64,000 nucleotides of DNA from GCA-2794515 sp034436155 (GCA_034436155.1 DAOTVP010000041.1:28378-92377); one strand, 5' to 3'. Shown: positions 33,458 through 43,179, counted from the first letter of the stretch. Program-made: numbers and translations. The notes: generated by a model not told the origin, from the sequence alone.

Positions 33458-34213
33458 ATGAGTGCTGTTACAAATACAGATATACCGATCTCTGGTGCGA
33501 ATACAACATCTGCACCGCCCAATCGCTTGCGGATATTGACGACCGCCACCATCGTTATGACGATTTTGGGTTTTGTCATGGCGATGTTCGTGGCGCGTAC
33601 CGATGTTAATCAAGGCGATATCCAACGGATTTTTTATTACCACATGCCTAGCTTTTTTGGCGCGTTATTCGGGTTTGTCGCTACCGTGATTGGTGGCATC
33701 AATTACCTGCGAACTCGTGAGACCCGTTGGGATACATTGGCATTGGCGGGTGTCGAGGTCGGTTTGGCGTTGGGGTTGATTAATCTCGCCACGGGGTCTA
33801 TTTGGGCGCGTCCGATTTGGAATACCTGGTGGACATGGGATCCCCGTCTGACCACCGCCGCCATCATGTGCCTGACGTATGCGGCTTATTTGATGTTGCG
33901 GAATGGCATCGAAAATCCAGAAAAACGGCGCACTTTCGCCGCCGTGTATGGCATTGTCGCCATCACCACCGCGATTCTGACGCTGGTCATCATCCGCATT
34001 GTGCCGAATACCATTCACCCCGCCGTCATCGGACCTAGCCCACAAAATGCCGAAGGCGCGTTTGAATTTTCGCAAAATGTTGGCATGGCGCTCGGACCAA
34101 ATTTCATCATTTGGGGATTTTTCATCCCACTCACATTGATTTGGTGGCGGATTCGCCTGCAAAATCGTGCCGATGCGGTCAATGCCCGCAAAGCCCAACT
34201 ACTCACAGAATAG
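33458..34213 (+). CDS. ccmC: Cytochrome c maturation haem handling protein CcmC
   Basis: A 251-residue membrane protein with six spans. It carries the tryptophan-rich haem loop WNTWWTWDPRLT (121-132, WWD domain) flanked by the two conserved histidines H62 (YYHMPSFFG) and H187 (TIHPAV), as expected for CcmC, which presents haem to CcmE. It follows ccmB by 56 bases with its own GGAGAT ribosome site. No ccmF, ccmG or ccmH is in the window, so the ligation part of the pathway must lie elsewhere. Confidence 0.93.
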   Translation: MSAVTNTDIPISGANTTSAPPNRLRILTTATIVMTILGFVMAMFVARTDVNQGDIQRIFYYHMPSFFGALFGFVATVIGGINYLRTRETRWDTLALAGVEVGLALGLINLATGSIWARPIWNTWWTWDPRLTTAAIMCLTYAAYLMLRNGIENPEKRRTFAAVYGIVAITTAILTLVIIRIVPNTIHPAVIGPSPQNAEGAFEFSQNVGMALGPNFIIWGFFIPLTLIWWRIRLQNRADAVNARKAQLLTE

Positions 34214-34223
34214 GATGTCATCG

Positions 34224-35117
34224 ATGAAACGATTAGCTTGGCTGATATGCCTCTTGATGTTGGCGATAGTGATGCCTATCCACGCCCAAGAGGAGACCGA
34301 AGACGAAGCTGAAACCACATTGCCACCGATTCCCTATTTTGTGGCAGAAAATAGCGCCCGCAAATTTAATTTGCCGTTGCCGTTTGATTGGCAAAATGTT
34401 AGCACCGACCCGAATATCGCCCATTTCACCCATCCAGACGGGTTAGGCGATATTTATGCCTTGCCTGTGGATAATGTGGATGCCCAAGTCGCGGCAGAAA
34501 CGGCTATCCAACAGATAATCGGCGCAGAAATCACCCTCACACCGCGTTATAGTGGCAAATTCCAATTGGATGGCAACGATTGGGGCAAATATGCCTTTGC
34601 ATCGGAAAACGGCACGTTCACCGCGTTCACGCAAACCCGTGACGAAGCGGTGTATGTGGTGTTTTATCACTATCCCCAAACCGACCGCGAATTTTATTTT
34701 ATGGCGCAAAATGTGGTGGATGAAAACGCACAAGGCTCGGTACTCGAAGCCCTGCGGACAATTTACCCTGAATTGCCCGATGTTGCCACATCCGAAAGCA
34801 CCGTGACACTCTCCAATGGTGATTGGACACGCCAAACGTATACCGTCGGCGATGCGAGTATCACCACGCTGTGGCAAGAACGAGGCGGTGTGGTATACAT
34901 CACCGTTGAAAATGGTGATGGTGCAGTGGTGGATGCGGTGAATAAAGCACTGTTCACCAGCCTGTTCGGATTTTTCGTCACGCCACAAAATTTGGGTTAT
35001 CTGTGGCTGGGGCTGGTCGTCACGTTTGGTATTTTGGGCGTGTTCATCGTCAGTTTGTGGGCGCGTCATCGTAGCCTCACCCGTGATGAGGCGCTGGTGC
35101 GTGAATTGGCGAAGTAG
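34224..35117 (+). CDS. Unknown exported protein with C-terminal membrane anchor
   Basis: A 297-residue protein: signal peptide to about residue 20 (VMPIHAQ), an acidic linker, a folded region resembling lipoproteins of the PsbP/LpqN-like kind (RKFNLPLPFDWQNVSTDPN, FAQNVVDENAQGSVLEALR), a span near 262-282 (YLWLGLVVTFGILGVFIVSL) and a short cytoplasmic tail. I do not recognise a family with confidence. It follows ccmC after ten bases with AGGATG ahead of the ATG, so it may belong to the same transcript. Confidence 0.7.
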   Translation: MKRLAWLICLLMLAIVMPIHAQEETEDEAETTLPPIPYFVAENSARKFNLPLPFDWQNVSTDPNIAHFTHPDGLGDIYALPVDNVDAQVAAETAIQQIIGAEITLTPRYSGKFQLDGNDWGKYAFASENGTFTAFTQTRDEAVYVVFYHYPQTDREFYFMAQNVVDENAQGSVLEALRTIYPELPDVATSESTVTLSNGDWTRQTYTVGDASITTLWQERGGVVYITVENGDGAVVDAVNKALFTSLFGFFVTPQNLGYLWLGLVVTFGILGVFIVSLWARHRSLTRDEALVRELAK

Positions 35118-35153
35118 AAGTCATTTTCGGAACAAATCGTAACACGTAAACGT

Positions 35154-35186
35154 CCCTATCAGTAACCGTCCGTTGTACTGATAGGG
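35154..35186 (+). terminator. Perfect hairpin between two secreted-protein genes
   Basis: CCCTATCAGTA (35154-35164) pairs with TACTGATAGGG (35176-35186) around an 11-base loop; AGAATTTTATC follows. It sits 12 bases before the next ATG, so it could end the previous transcript or shape the leader of the next gene. Confidence 0.55.
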
Positions 35187-35197
35187 AGAATTTTATC

Positions 35198-35983
35198 ATG
35201 CGAGCCATTTTAGCCATCTGTATTTTTTTAGTCACATTCGGGGGTGTGTTCGCCCAAGAAGTCACACCCGAAACTACACCGCCAGCAGAAATCGCCCCCC
35301 AAATCCTCATTCAGATGAATACCTTCAACCCCTGGGCGATTATGAATGGCAATATGACCGAATACAACACCACCACTTTCACATTGTATGAGGATGGGAC
35401 GGTGATTTATTATGCGTGGGATGCCGAGACACGCGAATCGAATTATTACACTGTTACGATAGATGCCGATGAATTCATGGCGCAATTCGACCTCGCAGAA
35501 TTGGCAACCCTCAACGATAAGTATACCGAAGAAAATCTGATGGATGCCAACACCAACATCCTGAAAATCTACATCCCCGAAACGGATGATTACAAGACGA
35601 TAGAGGTGTATGGTTTCGACATTCCCGATAGCTTAGAACTGATTTTAGCCTCGATTTGGGATTTCACCCGCGCCGAACATGACGATGCCATCCTCTGGAC
35701 ACCGCGTTTTGTGTGGATACACCTTTTTCCAGAGACGAATCTCACCTTTTTAGATGAATCGCTGGTGGCGGATGTAGATTTGAATTTTTTGTTTTATGAA
35801 GCCTTTGCGGGGCAGGTGGAGTTGAATACCCCAGAAACGCTTGAGGATGGGTTGAAGGTGATGCTTTGGTACGACCTGTATGCGTCTGAATTGCTCCCGT
35901 TGTTGGATGGTAAACGGTATATCCGCACATCGCGCTCACAGGTTTGGTATTACTCGGTTGAGGTGGTGTCATTTTTGCCATAG
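35198..35983 (+). CDS. Unknown secreted protein
   Basis: A 261-residue protein with a clear signal peptide (MRAILAICIFLVTFGGVFAQ) and no other span. The mature part is acidic and rich in Tyr, Trp and Thr, with a beta-strand pattern (TTFTLYEDGTVIYYAWDAET). No motif or active site is evident and I do not recognise the family. AGGGAGAAT lies ahead of the start as part of the hairpin. It is the middle of three consecutive extracytoplasmic unknowns that follow the ccm genes. Confidence 0.7.
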   Translation: MRAILAICIFLVTFGGVFAQEVTPETTPPAEIAPQILIQMNTFNPWAIMNGNMTEYNTTTFTLYEDGTVIYYAWDAETRESNYYTVTIDADEFMAQFDLAELATLNDKYTEENLMDANTNILKIYIPETDDYKTIEVYGFDIPDSLELILASIWDFTRAEHDDAILWTPRFVWIHLFPETNLTFLDESLVADVDLNFLFYEAFAGQVELNTPETLEDGLKVMLWYDLYASELLPLLDGKRYIRTSRSQVWYYSVEVVSFLP

Positions 35984-36021
35984 CCTACACCGATTCGCTT
36001 AAAATATGGCATAATAGGGGC

Positions 36022-37359
36022 ATGATAAACATAAGACGATTTTTCATACCCCTATTATTGATGATACTCATCCTGCTTGGCGCGTGTCGGCAAGAGATTG
36101 TCGCACCTGTCGCGCCGAGCCTTGTGCCGTTCCCCACGCCAACCGTTGGTTATGTGTTACAGGGGATTATGCCCACGCCCAACGCCCTCGCGCCTGATGT
36201 GATTGCGCCTGCGACGGTGGTCGCGTTGGCGAATCGGGGAACGCCGACCCCTGCGCGGGATGCGTGTCCACCCGAATCTGCATTGGCAGAACTGCAAGAT
36301 TTACCGCGTGGGAGCAATGCTATCGCCAACGAAATTGTGCGATTTCTATCGGCAGGCGGGAGCGTAGAACGTCTCCAGACGGCTCTGCGCGATAGGTGGC
36401 GGATTTTGCCCCAAGACGGATTTATCCGAACCGATGTCGACCTCACCACAGAAGGCACGCCTGATATTTTATTCGGATTATCCATCGAGGACGGCGGATT
36501 TTTTCTGGCGGTGGGGTGTCAGGATAGGGCGTATCGGGTTTTGCATCAATTGGTGTTTCAGCAAACCAATACGCCTCAGATTTTATTCGCCGATGATATG
36601 AATGTGGCGCGTGCGCCCGAAATCGTCCTCACGGGGCGGTTTTGCCAAAATAACGATGCCAATTTATGCCAATATCAAACCTACATCCTCACATGGGACG
36701 GCGATTTGGGGCGGATGGTGAATTTGCTCAACACACCACTTTTAACTGATGAATTGCCCGAAATTGTGGATAGCGATAACGACCTCGTAGATGAAATTTT
36801 GGTCAAGCTGGATTATATCGGCGACATCAACACGGGACCGCTCCGCACGGGACGGCAAATTTACGATTGGAACGGCACGCTCTACGTGTTATCCATCATG
36901 GAACTCGACCCGCCACGTTATCAGATACAGGTCATCCAAGAGGCAGATCGCAATTTTCTGGCGGGGCGTATGGGGAGCGCGATTGAATTGTATCAATTGG
37001 CGTATACCAACGAAGAATTGCGGATATGGCTACGCAACGAAGCGCCGATTTTAGAGAGTTATATCCTCTATCGGTTGATGTTGGCGTGGGCATCGCAAGG
37101 CAATACGGGCGAGGCGGCGATTGTATTCGAGCGCCTGCGAACCGATTTCGGCGCACCTGTCGAAGAGCAGGCGGATACAGTCCCATTTGCTGTGTTGGGG
37201 CAAGCCTTCTGGGATGCGTATTCGCCCACTGCAAGTTTAGCCGATGGTTGTGAGGCGGTGTTGCAGGTGATGGCAGATGTGCCGTTGGCGCTCACATGGA
37301 TGAATCGGTATGGCGCACGCAACCTCAAATACGTGGCGCGAGATATGTGTCCGTTTTAG
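36022..37359 (+). CDS. Unknown lipoprotein
   Basis: A 445-residue lipoprotein: signal peptide with lipobox LLGAC at about residues 18-22, then a Pro-rich linker. The body contains a region similar to FG-GAP/VCBS-like repeats (GFIRTDVDLTTEGTPDILFG, ELPEIVDSDNDLVDEILVKL), and the last third is helical and TPR-like (YILYRLMLAWASQGNTGEAA). It has four or more Cys in the mature part. Function unknown; a surface binding or scaffold role would suit the layout. It has no strong ribosome site; CATAAT lies ten bases ahead of the start. Confidence 0.72.
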   Translation: MINIRRFFIPLLLMILILLGACRQEIVAPVAPSLVPFPTPTVGYVLQGIMPTPNALAPDVIAPATVVALANRGTPTPARDACPPESALAELQDLPRGSNAIANEIVRFLSAGGSVERLQTALRDRWRILPQDGFIRTDVDLTTEGTPDILFGLSIEDGGFFLAVGCQDRAYRVLHQLVFQQTNTPQILFADDMNVARAPEIVLTGRFCQNNDANLCQYQTYILTWDGDLGRMVNLLNTPLLTDELPEIVDSDNDLVDEILVKLDYIGDINTGPLRTGRQIYDWNGTLYVLSIMELDPPRYQIQVIQEADRNFLAGRMGSAIELYQLAYTNEELRIWLRNEAPILESYILYRLMLAWASQGNTGEAAIVFERLRTDFGAPVEEQADTVPFAVLGQAFWDAYSPTASLADGCEAVLQVMADVPLALTWMNRYGARNLKYVARDMCPF

Positions 37360-37392
37360 GAGTTACACATCAAACCCTTAACATGCCTTATC

Positions 37393-37421
37393 TTGACATG
37401 CGCCCCATTCCTCACTACACT
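37393..37421 (+). promoter_or_regulatory. Sigma-70 promoter for the M20 peptidase
   Basis: TTGACA (37393-37398), a 17-base spacer and TACACT (37416-37421), about 50 bases ahead of the start codon. Confidence 0.65.
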
Positions 37422-37469
37422 GTTTTAATAAATTTTAACGCCCATTTAACACAGTGATTTGAGGAATCC

Positions 37470-38615
37470 ATGTCCGATTTATTGCGTTATTTTCAATCGC
37501 AAAAACAAGCGATGACCGATTTACTCACCGAATTGGTGAATTACGAAACGCCCACGCTCGATAAACCCGCCGTAGATAAATTAGGCGCGTATATGCACGC
37601 CCAATTCAAATCGCTCGGCGCATCATCGGTGACACGCATCCCACAAACCGAAGTGGGCGACTTTTTGTTGGCAAAATGGAACGAAAACGCGCCCGGTAAG
37701 CCGATTATGTTCCTCATCCACATTGATACCGTGTGGGGAATCGGCACATTGGCGGAACGCCCTGTCCGCATCGATGAAGACGGCAGGCTATTCGGTCCTG
37801 GTGCGATTGATATGAAGGGTGGCATCACCATCGTGTTAGCCGCCATCAAGGGTCTCATTGACCAAAAACAAATGCCCAACCGCCCGATATGGGTGTTGAT
37901 GACCACCGATGAAGAGGTCGGGAGTATCCATTCTATCCCTGTGTTGCGCGAAGTCGCGTCACAAGCGGGTTTGGTGTTGGTGATGGAGCCAGCCACCAAA
38001 GAGGGTGCGCTCAAAACATGGCGTAAGGGGTTGGCGGTGTATAAATTACACATTGAAGGTCGTCCAGCCCATGCGGGAAACGCCCCCGAACAAGGGATTA
38101 ACGCCATTATCGAACTCGCGCAACAAGCCTTGCGCCTGAATCAGCTCAATGATTATCCCAACGGGACATCGGTCTCGGTGACGGTGTGTAGTGGTGGCAC
38201 GACCATGAATGTCATCCCCGCCTACGCCACCGCCACGATTGACACCCGTGTGATGAAACAATCGGAAATGGCGCGGATCCAATCTGCCATGTTCAATCTG
38301 CAGCCCTTTATCCCTGGCGCGAAATTGCGCGTGGAAGTGGAACACAGCCGTGACCCGATGGAACACAACGATTTGATGGTGGCGACCTTCGCCCAATGCA
38401 AACAAATCGGCGAAAGTTATGGTCTGACCGTCCGCGAAGATGGGAGCGGGGGCGGTAGCGATGGCAATATCACCGCCAGCATGGGCATCCCGACATTAGA
38501 CGGATTGGGTCCTGCAGGCGACGGTCTCCATGCCTTGCATGAGCATGTCGTTTTGAATAGTTTGCCAGAACGCGCCGCGCTCATCGCCGCCATGCTCAAA
38601 GATTGGCAATTCTAA
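37470..38615 (+). CDS. M20 family metallopeptidase (carboxypeptidase G2-like)
   Basis: A 381-residue cytoplasmic zinc peptidase. Metal and catalytic residues appear in order: MFLIHIDTVWG (His, Asp), GPGAIDMKGG (bridging Asp), TDEEVGS (catalytic Glu pair), VMEPAT and the late histidine in HALHEHVV. A lid domain with GRPAHAGNAPEQGINA lies in between. The family removes C-terminal Glu or other residues from peptides or folate-like compounds. It stands alone with its own promoter and terminator. GAGG precedes the ATG. Confidence 0.9.
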   Translation: MSDLLRYFQSQKQAMTDLLTELVNYETPTLDKPAVDKLGAYMHAQFKSLGASSVTRIPQTEVGDFLLAKWNENAPGKPIMFLIHIDTVWGIGTLAERPVRIDEDGRLFGPGAIDMKGGITIVLAAIKGLIDQKQMPNRPIWVLMTTDEEVGSIHSIPVLREVASQAGLVLVMEPATKEGALKTWRKGLAVYKLHIEGRPAHAGNAPEQGINAIIELAQQALRLNQLNDYPNGTSVSVTVCSGGTTMNVIPAYATATIDTRVMKQSEMARIQSAMFNLQPFIPGAKLRVEVEHSRDPMEHNDLMVATFAQCKQIGESYGLTVREDGSGGGSDGNITASMGIPTLDGLGPAGDGLHALHEHVVLNSLPERAALIAAMLKDWQF

Positions 38616-38636
38616 AGAGATTTCAATTTGATAATC

Positions 38637-38673
38637 AAAATGCGCTTATCCCCATCGGATAGGCGCATTTTTT
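38637..38673 (+). terminator. Rho-independent terminator after the M20 gene
   Basis: AAAATGCGC-TTATCC pairs with GGATA-GGCGCATTTT, followed by more T. The stem can work in both directions, as the convergent anti-sigma gene ends shortly after. Confidence 0.85.
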
Positions 38674-38715
38674 GTTGATAAAAAGGGCGGATATGCTCCG
38701 CCCTAATCATTTGAA

Positions 38716-39945
38716 TTACGCTTCTGGCACGCTGAAGGTGAAGCGCCACGCGCCTTCGATTTTTTCTGCCCACTTTTCTTGAATCAGTTGCTGTATCGTA
38801 TCATATAAGGCACTGACTTCTTCGGCACTCAAGTCATTAGAATCTACTGTGAAGCCACCTTCTGGCATGGCAGTAATAGGCAATTCTGCCTCATCAAACG
38901 CCGCTTGTAATTCATCTACGGGTGGCATGAGTTGATAAACGAGGCGGTCAATGCTTAATGCCCATTCGCCCACATAACCATCGAGCGCAAACGTGAGGAT
39001 GTAGGTATAACATCCCGTTTCGGGGTTGTAGGTATCGGGTAATTGTCCGACCAATTGCGACTCAATCACCGCGACATTATCCACTGATAAACTCATGATG
39101 GGTAGCCATTTGGTCTCTGATGTATCCAGATGAGAAGGCTCTGTATAGCACAGTTCTAAGCGGGTGAGCGATGGGGCAATCACCACTTTTTGCAGAGTCA
39201 TCTCGATGCCCGCGCCCGATGCAGTGAGGTTGGGGTTCAATGTGATACCGTTATTGAATGGCACTTCGACTTCAAATTCGGTTACACCCAACATATTCAT
39301 ACCCATTGGGTCTTGTTGCAAATTGGCAATGGTGTTATAGGCGAGTTCTACCGTGATAGTGAGTGGCAACGTCTCTGGCGCATTTTCGATGAGGCTGGCA
39401 TCGAAATTCATCGTCAGCGATGTGCTGAATGGCACACGGGCAGGGGTGTCATCTCCACCGCCCCCGCCGCCTCCACCACCGCCCCCACCAAAACCTAAGA
39501 AGGGGAGTTCTGTCCCATCTGTCAGTGTGATATGTGGGTTGAGATACACACTAATCGGGTCATCTGCGGGGGCAGTTCCACTGGCGCTCATGGTGATGAA
39601 TACGCGGTTGCTATCGGCATACACGGTTTCGAGTGTGACTTGTAATTCATAGTCACCGCCGAAATTGTTGGTGATGAATAATTCCGCCACTTTGCCTTGT
39701 TCGGCAACCGTGTTCATGCCTTCATCACCCACCTGATTGTTGATGATTTGGTCGAGCGCATACACACCTGCGGTCATCATGATAATCATCAAGATAGCCA
39801 CCAACCAACCCACACGCGGGAAAACAGTGGTGCGACGGACAGGTCTGATTTGCGATTCGATTGCGTTCCAGATATTCATATCGTCTGGTATCCTTTCGGC
39901 TTCATATTCTTGTAACCATTGTGCGAAATGCTGTTTATGGGACAT
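38716..39945 (-). CDS. Probable anti-sigma factor, membrane-anchored, with polyglycine run
   Basis: A 409-residue protein: a cytoplasmic N-terminus of about 45 residues (FAQWLQEYEAERIPDDMNIW), one span (46-64) and an external domain of DUF4179-like type. It starts two bases past the ECF sigma gene, the standard place for an anti-sigma factor. The external domain contains 12 consecutive glycines (after PFLGF), encoded by a mix of all four Gly codons at 39448-39483. It would hold the sigma factor at the membrane until a signal arrives. Start at 39945 is supported by AGAGG. Confidence 0.75.
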   Translation of the reverse strand: MSHKQHFAQWLQEYEAERIPDDMNIWNAIESQIRPVRRTTVFPRVGWLVAILMIIMMTAGVYALDQIINNQVGDEGMNTVAEQGKVAELFITNNFGGDYELQVTLETVYADSNRVFITMSASGTAPADDPISVYLNPHITLTDGTELPFLGFGGGGGGGGGGGGDDTPARVPFSTSLTMNFDASLIENAPETLPLTITVELAYNTIANLQQDPMGMNMLGVTEFEVEVPFNNGITLNPNLTASGAGIEMTLQKVVIAPSLTRLELCYTEPSHLDTSETKWLPIMSLSVDNVAVIESQLVGQLPDTYNPETGCYTYILTFALDGYVGEWALSIDRLVYQLMPPVDELQAAFDEAELPITAMPEGGFTVDSNDLSAEEVSALYDTIQQLIQEKWAEKIEGAWRFTFSVPEA

Positions 39946-39947
39946 GG

Positions 39948-40511
39948 TTACGCCTCTCTTTCTAATATCAATGGGCGGAGTGCAAGGCGCAGGCAATTGC
40001 GTGCGCGATATAAACGCCATTTGACCGTACTGCGTGGCTCATCGAGCGTGTGCGAAATTTCGTCTTCGCTATAATCGAGAAAGTATTTGAGCATAATCAC
40101 CGCCCGCAATTCAGGCGATAAATCGTCTAATGCTTTTTCGATGGTGGCGCGATCTTCTGCATCACTCACGATGAGGAACGGGTCTGATTCATCATCGGGC
40201 AATATCTCGCCGAGCGGAATTTTATCGGCATCGTCATCCAACGACACGGTTTGACGGCGTGTGGTGGCTTTGAGGGCATCATTCACCACAATTTTCAGAA
40301 ACCACGCCTTAAACGGACGGGATGTATCGTATTGATGTATCCGCTTGAATACTTTGATGAATGCGCCTTGCACAATATCTTCGGCAAGCCCAACATCGCG
40401 GGTTATCACATCGGCGGCGCGCAACGCTTGATGTTGATAGGTCGCTACTAAGTGGGCAAGCCCCTGCATGTTCTTTTTCTTGATATGGGCGATAGCTTGT
40501 TTGTCGTCCAT
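39948..40511 (-). CDS. ECF-type RNA polymerase sigma factor
   Basis: A 187-residue sigma-70 family factor. Region 2 has GLAEDIVQGAFIKVFKRI (core and -10 binding) and region 4 has EDEISHTLDEPRSTVKWRLY (-35 binding helix-turn-helix). An acidic linker joins them. Its gene is followed directly by the membrane anti-sigma candidate, which probably sequesters it. Targets are unknown; ECF factors of this kind usually also drive their own operon. The start has GGAGACGC in front. Confidence 0.92.
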   Translation of the reverse strand: MDDKQAIAHIKKKNMQGLAHLVATYQHQALRAADVITRDVGLAEDIVQGAFIKVFKRIHQYDTSRPFKAWFLKIVVNDALKATTRRQTVSLDDDADKIPLGEILPDDESDPFLIVSDAEDRATIEKALDDLSPELRAVIMLKYFLDYSEDEISHTLDEPRSTVKWRLYRARNCLRLALRPLILEREA

Positions 40512-40576
40512 TGCGTCTCCTTGCTCCGAGCAATCATGCTTATTATCCCTAGTCGCGCCAAAAAGTTAGTCGGCAA

Positions 40577-40603
40577 CAAAAAAGGCATGTCGCCATGCCC
40601 TTT
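40577..40603 (-). terminator. Rho-independent terminator after Uma2 gene
   Basis: GGCATG (40584-40589) and CATGCC (40594-40599) with TTTTTT following on the minus strand, 25 bases past the Uma2 stop. Confidence 0.85.
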
Positions 40604-40627
40604 TGCCGATATAAAAAATAAGTCGTG

Positions 40628-41188
40628 TTATTCCTCATCAGGAAAAATTTTTGCCACCTCAAGCGTGAAATTCGGTAACACGTCCCCGCCTGTGAGGGTT
40701 TGTGTTTCATCCATCGGCAACACATTCATGCTATTATTGGGTTCGAGCGTGCAAACATACACCATTTTATCGTCTGGATAGACTATCCATACGATGCTTG
40801 TGCCATTGAGCAAATAGCGATGCGCCTTGATGAACGTGCTTTTCTCATTTTCGCTGGGCGATACGACTTCTACCGCTAAATCGGGGGCGGTATCAAACAA
40901 AATACCGTCTAAACCGCCTGTGCGATTACGGCTGATATAGGCAACTTTGGGCATTAAAACATCATAATTAGTCAATTGATAACCACCTGTGACACTGGTC
41001 ACATAACCACACTTGGCAGGGATAACATACCCATTCAAAAATGTGCCAATATAACCCGCAATGATACTATTTATTTTAGGGGCAATCGGCTTTTGGATAA
41101 TCACACCATCTATGAGTTCCCAAATTTTCTCATGATTATCAGGTGATGTTATCCATGCCAAAAATTCATCGGTGGTTATCTTTTTCAT
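40628..41188 (-). CDS. Uma2 family putative restriction endonuclease-like protein
   Basis: A 186-residue PD-(D/E)xK-type protein of the Uma2 family (PF05685). Typical features are the N-terminal TTDEFLAWITSPDN, PKINSIIAGYIGTFLNGYV, and the metal-binding motif APDLAVEVVSPSE followed by HRYLLNGTSIVWIVYPDDK. The family is greatly expanded in Chloroflexota and cyanobacteria; its biological role is not settled, and many copies lie alone in the genome as here. It lies ten bases upstream-adjacent to the GH13 gene end, so it may be read from the same transcript. Confidence 0.88.
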   Translation of the reverse strand: MKKITTDEFLAWITSPDNHEKIWELIDGVIIQKPIAPKINSIIAGYIGTFLNGYVIPAKCGYVTSVTGGYQLTNYDVLMPKVAYISRNRTGGLDGILFDTAPDLAVEVVSPSENEKSTFIKAHRYLLNGTSIVWIVYPDDKMVYVCTLEPNNSMNVLPMDETQTLTGGDVLPNFTLEVAKIFPDEE

Positions 41189-41198
41189 GATGTTATCG

Positions 41199-42995
41199 CT
41201 ACTTTTTCACTATCCAAGCAAACCCACGCGCACCGAGCGTTACGGTTAACTGTTTATCCCCGTTCACATCGGCGATATTGCCCAGGAGGTCGTGCCATGT
41301 CCCTGTTTCATCCAGTGTGATAGTCGCATCGGCATCACTCGCGTTGAATAGGGCATACAACACCGTGTCGCCGAGTGTGCGTTTGATGGCGTAGGTGCGC
41401 GTATCGTCATCCACCCAGACGGTTTGAACATTGCCTTTACGCAACACATCCACAGTTTTGCGCGTATGCAATACTTGTTTGAAATAAGCGATGAGATCAG
41501 TATCCAGATTATCCCACGGCATGGTACGGCGCGAATCCTCTTGCATTGTGCCGTCAATGGCGGTTTCGCTCCCGTAGAAAATGGTCGGTGCGCCGATATG
41601 GGCGAATAAAAAGCCGATTGCCTGTTTGTATTTAGCTTTATCGCCACCGCAGGCGTGAATCAGGCGGTCTATATCGTGCGAATCGAGCAAATTCATCTGG
41701 CTGGCTAGGGCGGGGTAGGGTGTATCGCGTATCCACGCCATCAGGCGGTCATCCAATTCGCTGGCGGAGAGTTTATCATACGCAAAAAAGCCGCGTGTTG
41801 CCCACATGAAGCGATAATTCATGGTGGCGTTGAACATATCGCCCAATAAATAATGGGTGGCATCGCGCCACTCTTCGCTGATTGTCCATGCTTCGGGTTT
41901 GGTGGCGTTCACTCGTTCCCGAAAACGCATCCAAAAGTCGGTGGTGTTATCGAATGGCACATCCGCACGCCAGCCATCTATACCCTTGTTCAACCAATAG
42001 GCGGTGACACCGTTTTCGCCCAAAAAGTAATCTTCCATTTCTGGACATTCGACAAATTCGGGCATGAAGCCCATCCCCCACCAACCGTGATAGCCCGTTG
42101 GATGCGGGTCGAAATTGAACCAGCGATAATAGGGCGACTCAACCGAGTGATACGCGCCATCCCCGAATTGATTGCCAATATCAAAATAAATGCTATCCGA
42201 TGAACAATGGTTGAACACCGCATCTAAAACGATTTTGATACCGCGTTTATGCGCTTCAGCGACCAATTCATCGAAATCGGCTTCTGTGCCGAGCATGGGG
42301 TCTATCCGCATGAAATTTATCGCCTCGTAGCGATGATTGGTCGAGGCTTCAAAAATCGGGTTAAAATAAATACACTCCACGCCTAAATCGGCGAGATAAT
42401 CTAATTTTTGGATTATCCCACGTAAATCTCCGCCGAAAAAATCGCGCCCCATCGGGGGCAATTCGGGCATTTCATCCCACCTGCGGAATTGTGGCTCTAA
42501 GCCATACACCCCGCGTAAGAACGATTTCGCCTGTTCATCGGATTGTGCTTTGGCGAATCTATCGGGGAAAATCTGATACACCGTCATGCCTTTCGTCCAT
42601 TCGGCGGGCATCCCCGCGGGGTCGTAGACGGCGATTTTGAACGGTAATTTATGCCATTCACCAAAAACCGGGCGGTTGCCTGTGTTGGGAATATCACGGC
42701 TTTCGACCAAGCGATTTTCGAGGATTTTCTTTTTTCCCGCCATAAAATGATAGGTGACGATGGTCGGTTTCATCGGCAATTGGACGGTGGCGCTCCATGT
42801 CTTGTTGCCCGCTTCGCTCATCATGACGCGCCATGTATAATTTCTGCGCGTATCGGTCAGATAAATTTCGGGTTGAGTTTTGACCCCCTCTAATGTGAGC
42901 GTCACCTTGCTGTTGATGGGTTGGGCGGCGGGGCGGATGTGAATCGGTTGTTTGGGGCGCAATTTGCGATAAATTTGGTCGGATAGAGATGACAT
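41199..42995 (-). CDS. GH13 alpha-amylase family glycosidase
   Basis: A 598-residue glycoside hydrolase, neopullulanase/cyclomaltodextrinase-like. The N-terminal beta-sandwich (residues 1-130) is followed by the barrel with DAVFNHCSSDS, the nucleophile Asp in GWRADVPFD, the acid/base Glu in WTISEEW and the transition-state Asp in LLDSHDIDRL, and a C-terminal beta-domain. No signal peptide, so it acts on maltodextrins inside the cell. It is grouped with a second GH13 enzyme and malQ on the same strand, though a repeat pair separates it from the next gene. Confidence 0.92.
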   Translation of the reverse strand: MSSLSDQIYRKLRPKQPIHIRPAAQPINSKVTLTLEGVKTQPEIYLTDTRRNYTWRVMMSEAGNKTWSATVQLPMKPTIVTYHFMAGKKKILENRLVESRDIPNTGNRPVFGEWHKLPFKIAVYDPAGMPAEWTKGMTVYQIFPDRFAKAQSDEQAKSFLRGVYGLEPQFRRWDEMPELPPMGRDFFGGDLRGIIQKLDYLADLGVECIYFNPIFEASTNHRYEAINFMRIDPMLGTEADFDELVAEAHKRGIKIVLDAVFNHCSSDSIYFDIGNQFGDGAYHSVESPYYRWFNFDPHPTGYHGWWGMGFMPEFVECPEMEDYFLGENGVTAYWLNKGIDGWRADVPFDNTTDFWMRFRERVNATKPEAWTISEEWRDATHYLLGDMFNATMNYRFMWATRGFFAYDKLSASELDDRLMAWIRDTPYPALASQMNLLDSHDIDRLIHACGGDKAKYKQAIGFLFAHIGAPTIFYGSETAIDGTMQEDSRRTMPWDNLDTDLIAYFKQVLHTRKTVDVLRKGNVQTVWVDDDTRTYAIKRTLGDTVLYALFNASDADATITLDETGTWHDLLGNIADVNGDKQLTVTLGARGFAWIVKK

Positions 42996-43048
42996 GAGGA
43001 TATTTTTTCCTTTCGTACATTAAATTATTTCATTATTTCCATGAAATA

Positions 43049-43157
43049 GGGACGATATACGCGCTTTGCGCTAATCGTCCCGTACAAATATCATATTTAG
43101 GGTAGATATTTGAGTGTGTACGGGCGGATTAGCACCGTTAGGTGTGTATATCCGCCC
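43049..43157. repeat. Paired palindromic elements between GH13 genes
   Basis: 43049-43081 (GGGACGATATACGCGC...GCTAATCGTCCC) and 43122-43157 (GGGCGGATTAGC...TATATCCGCCC) in inverted orientation. The 40-base linker begins GTAC and ends GTAC, as in the 20955-21046 pair. Confidence 0.9.
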
Positions 43158-43179
43158 ACGTTTTTATGGATGATATGGT

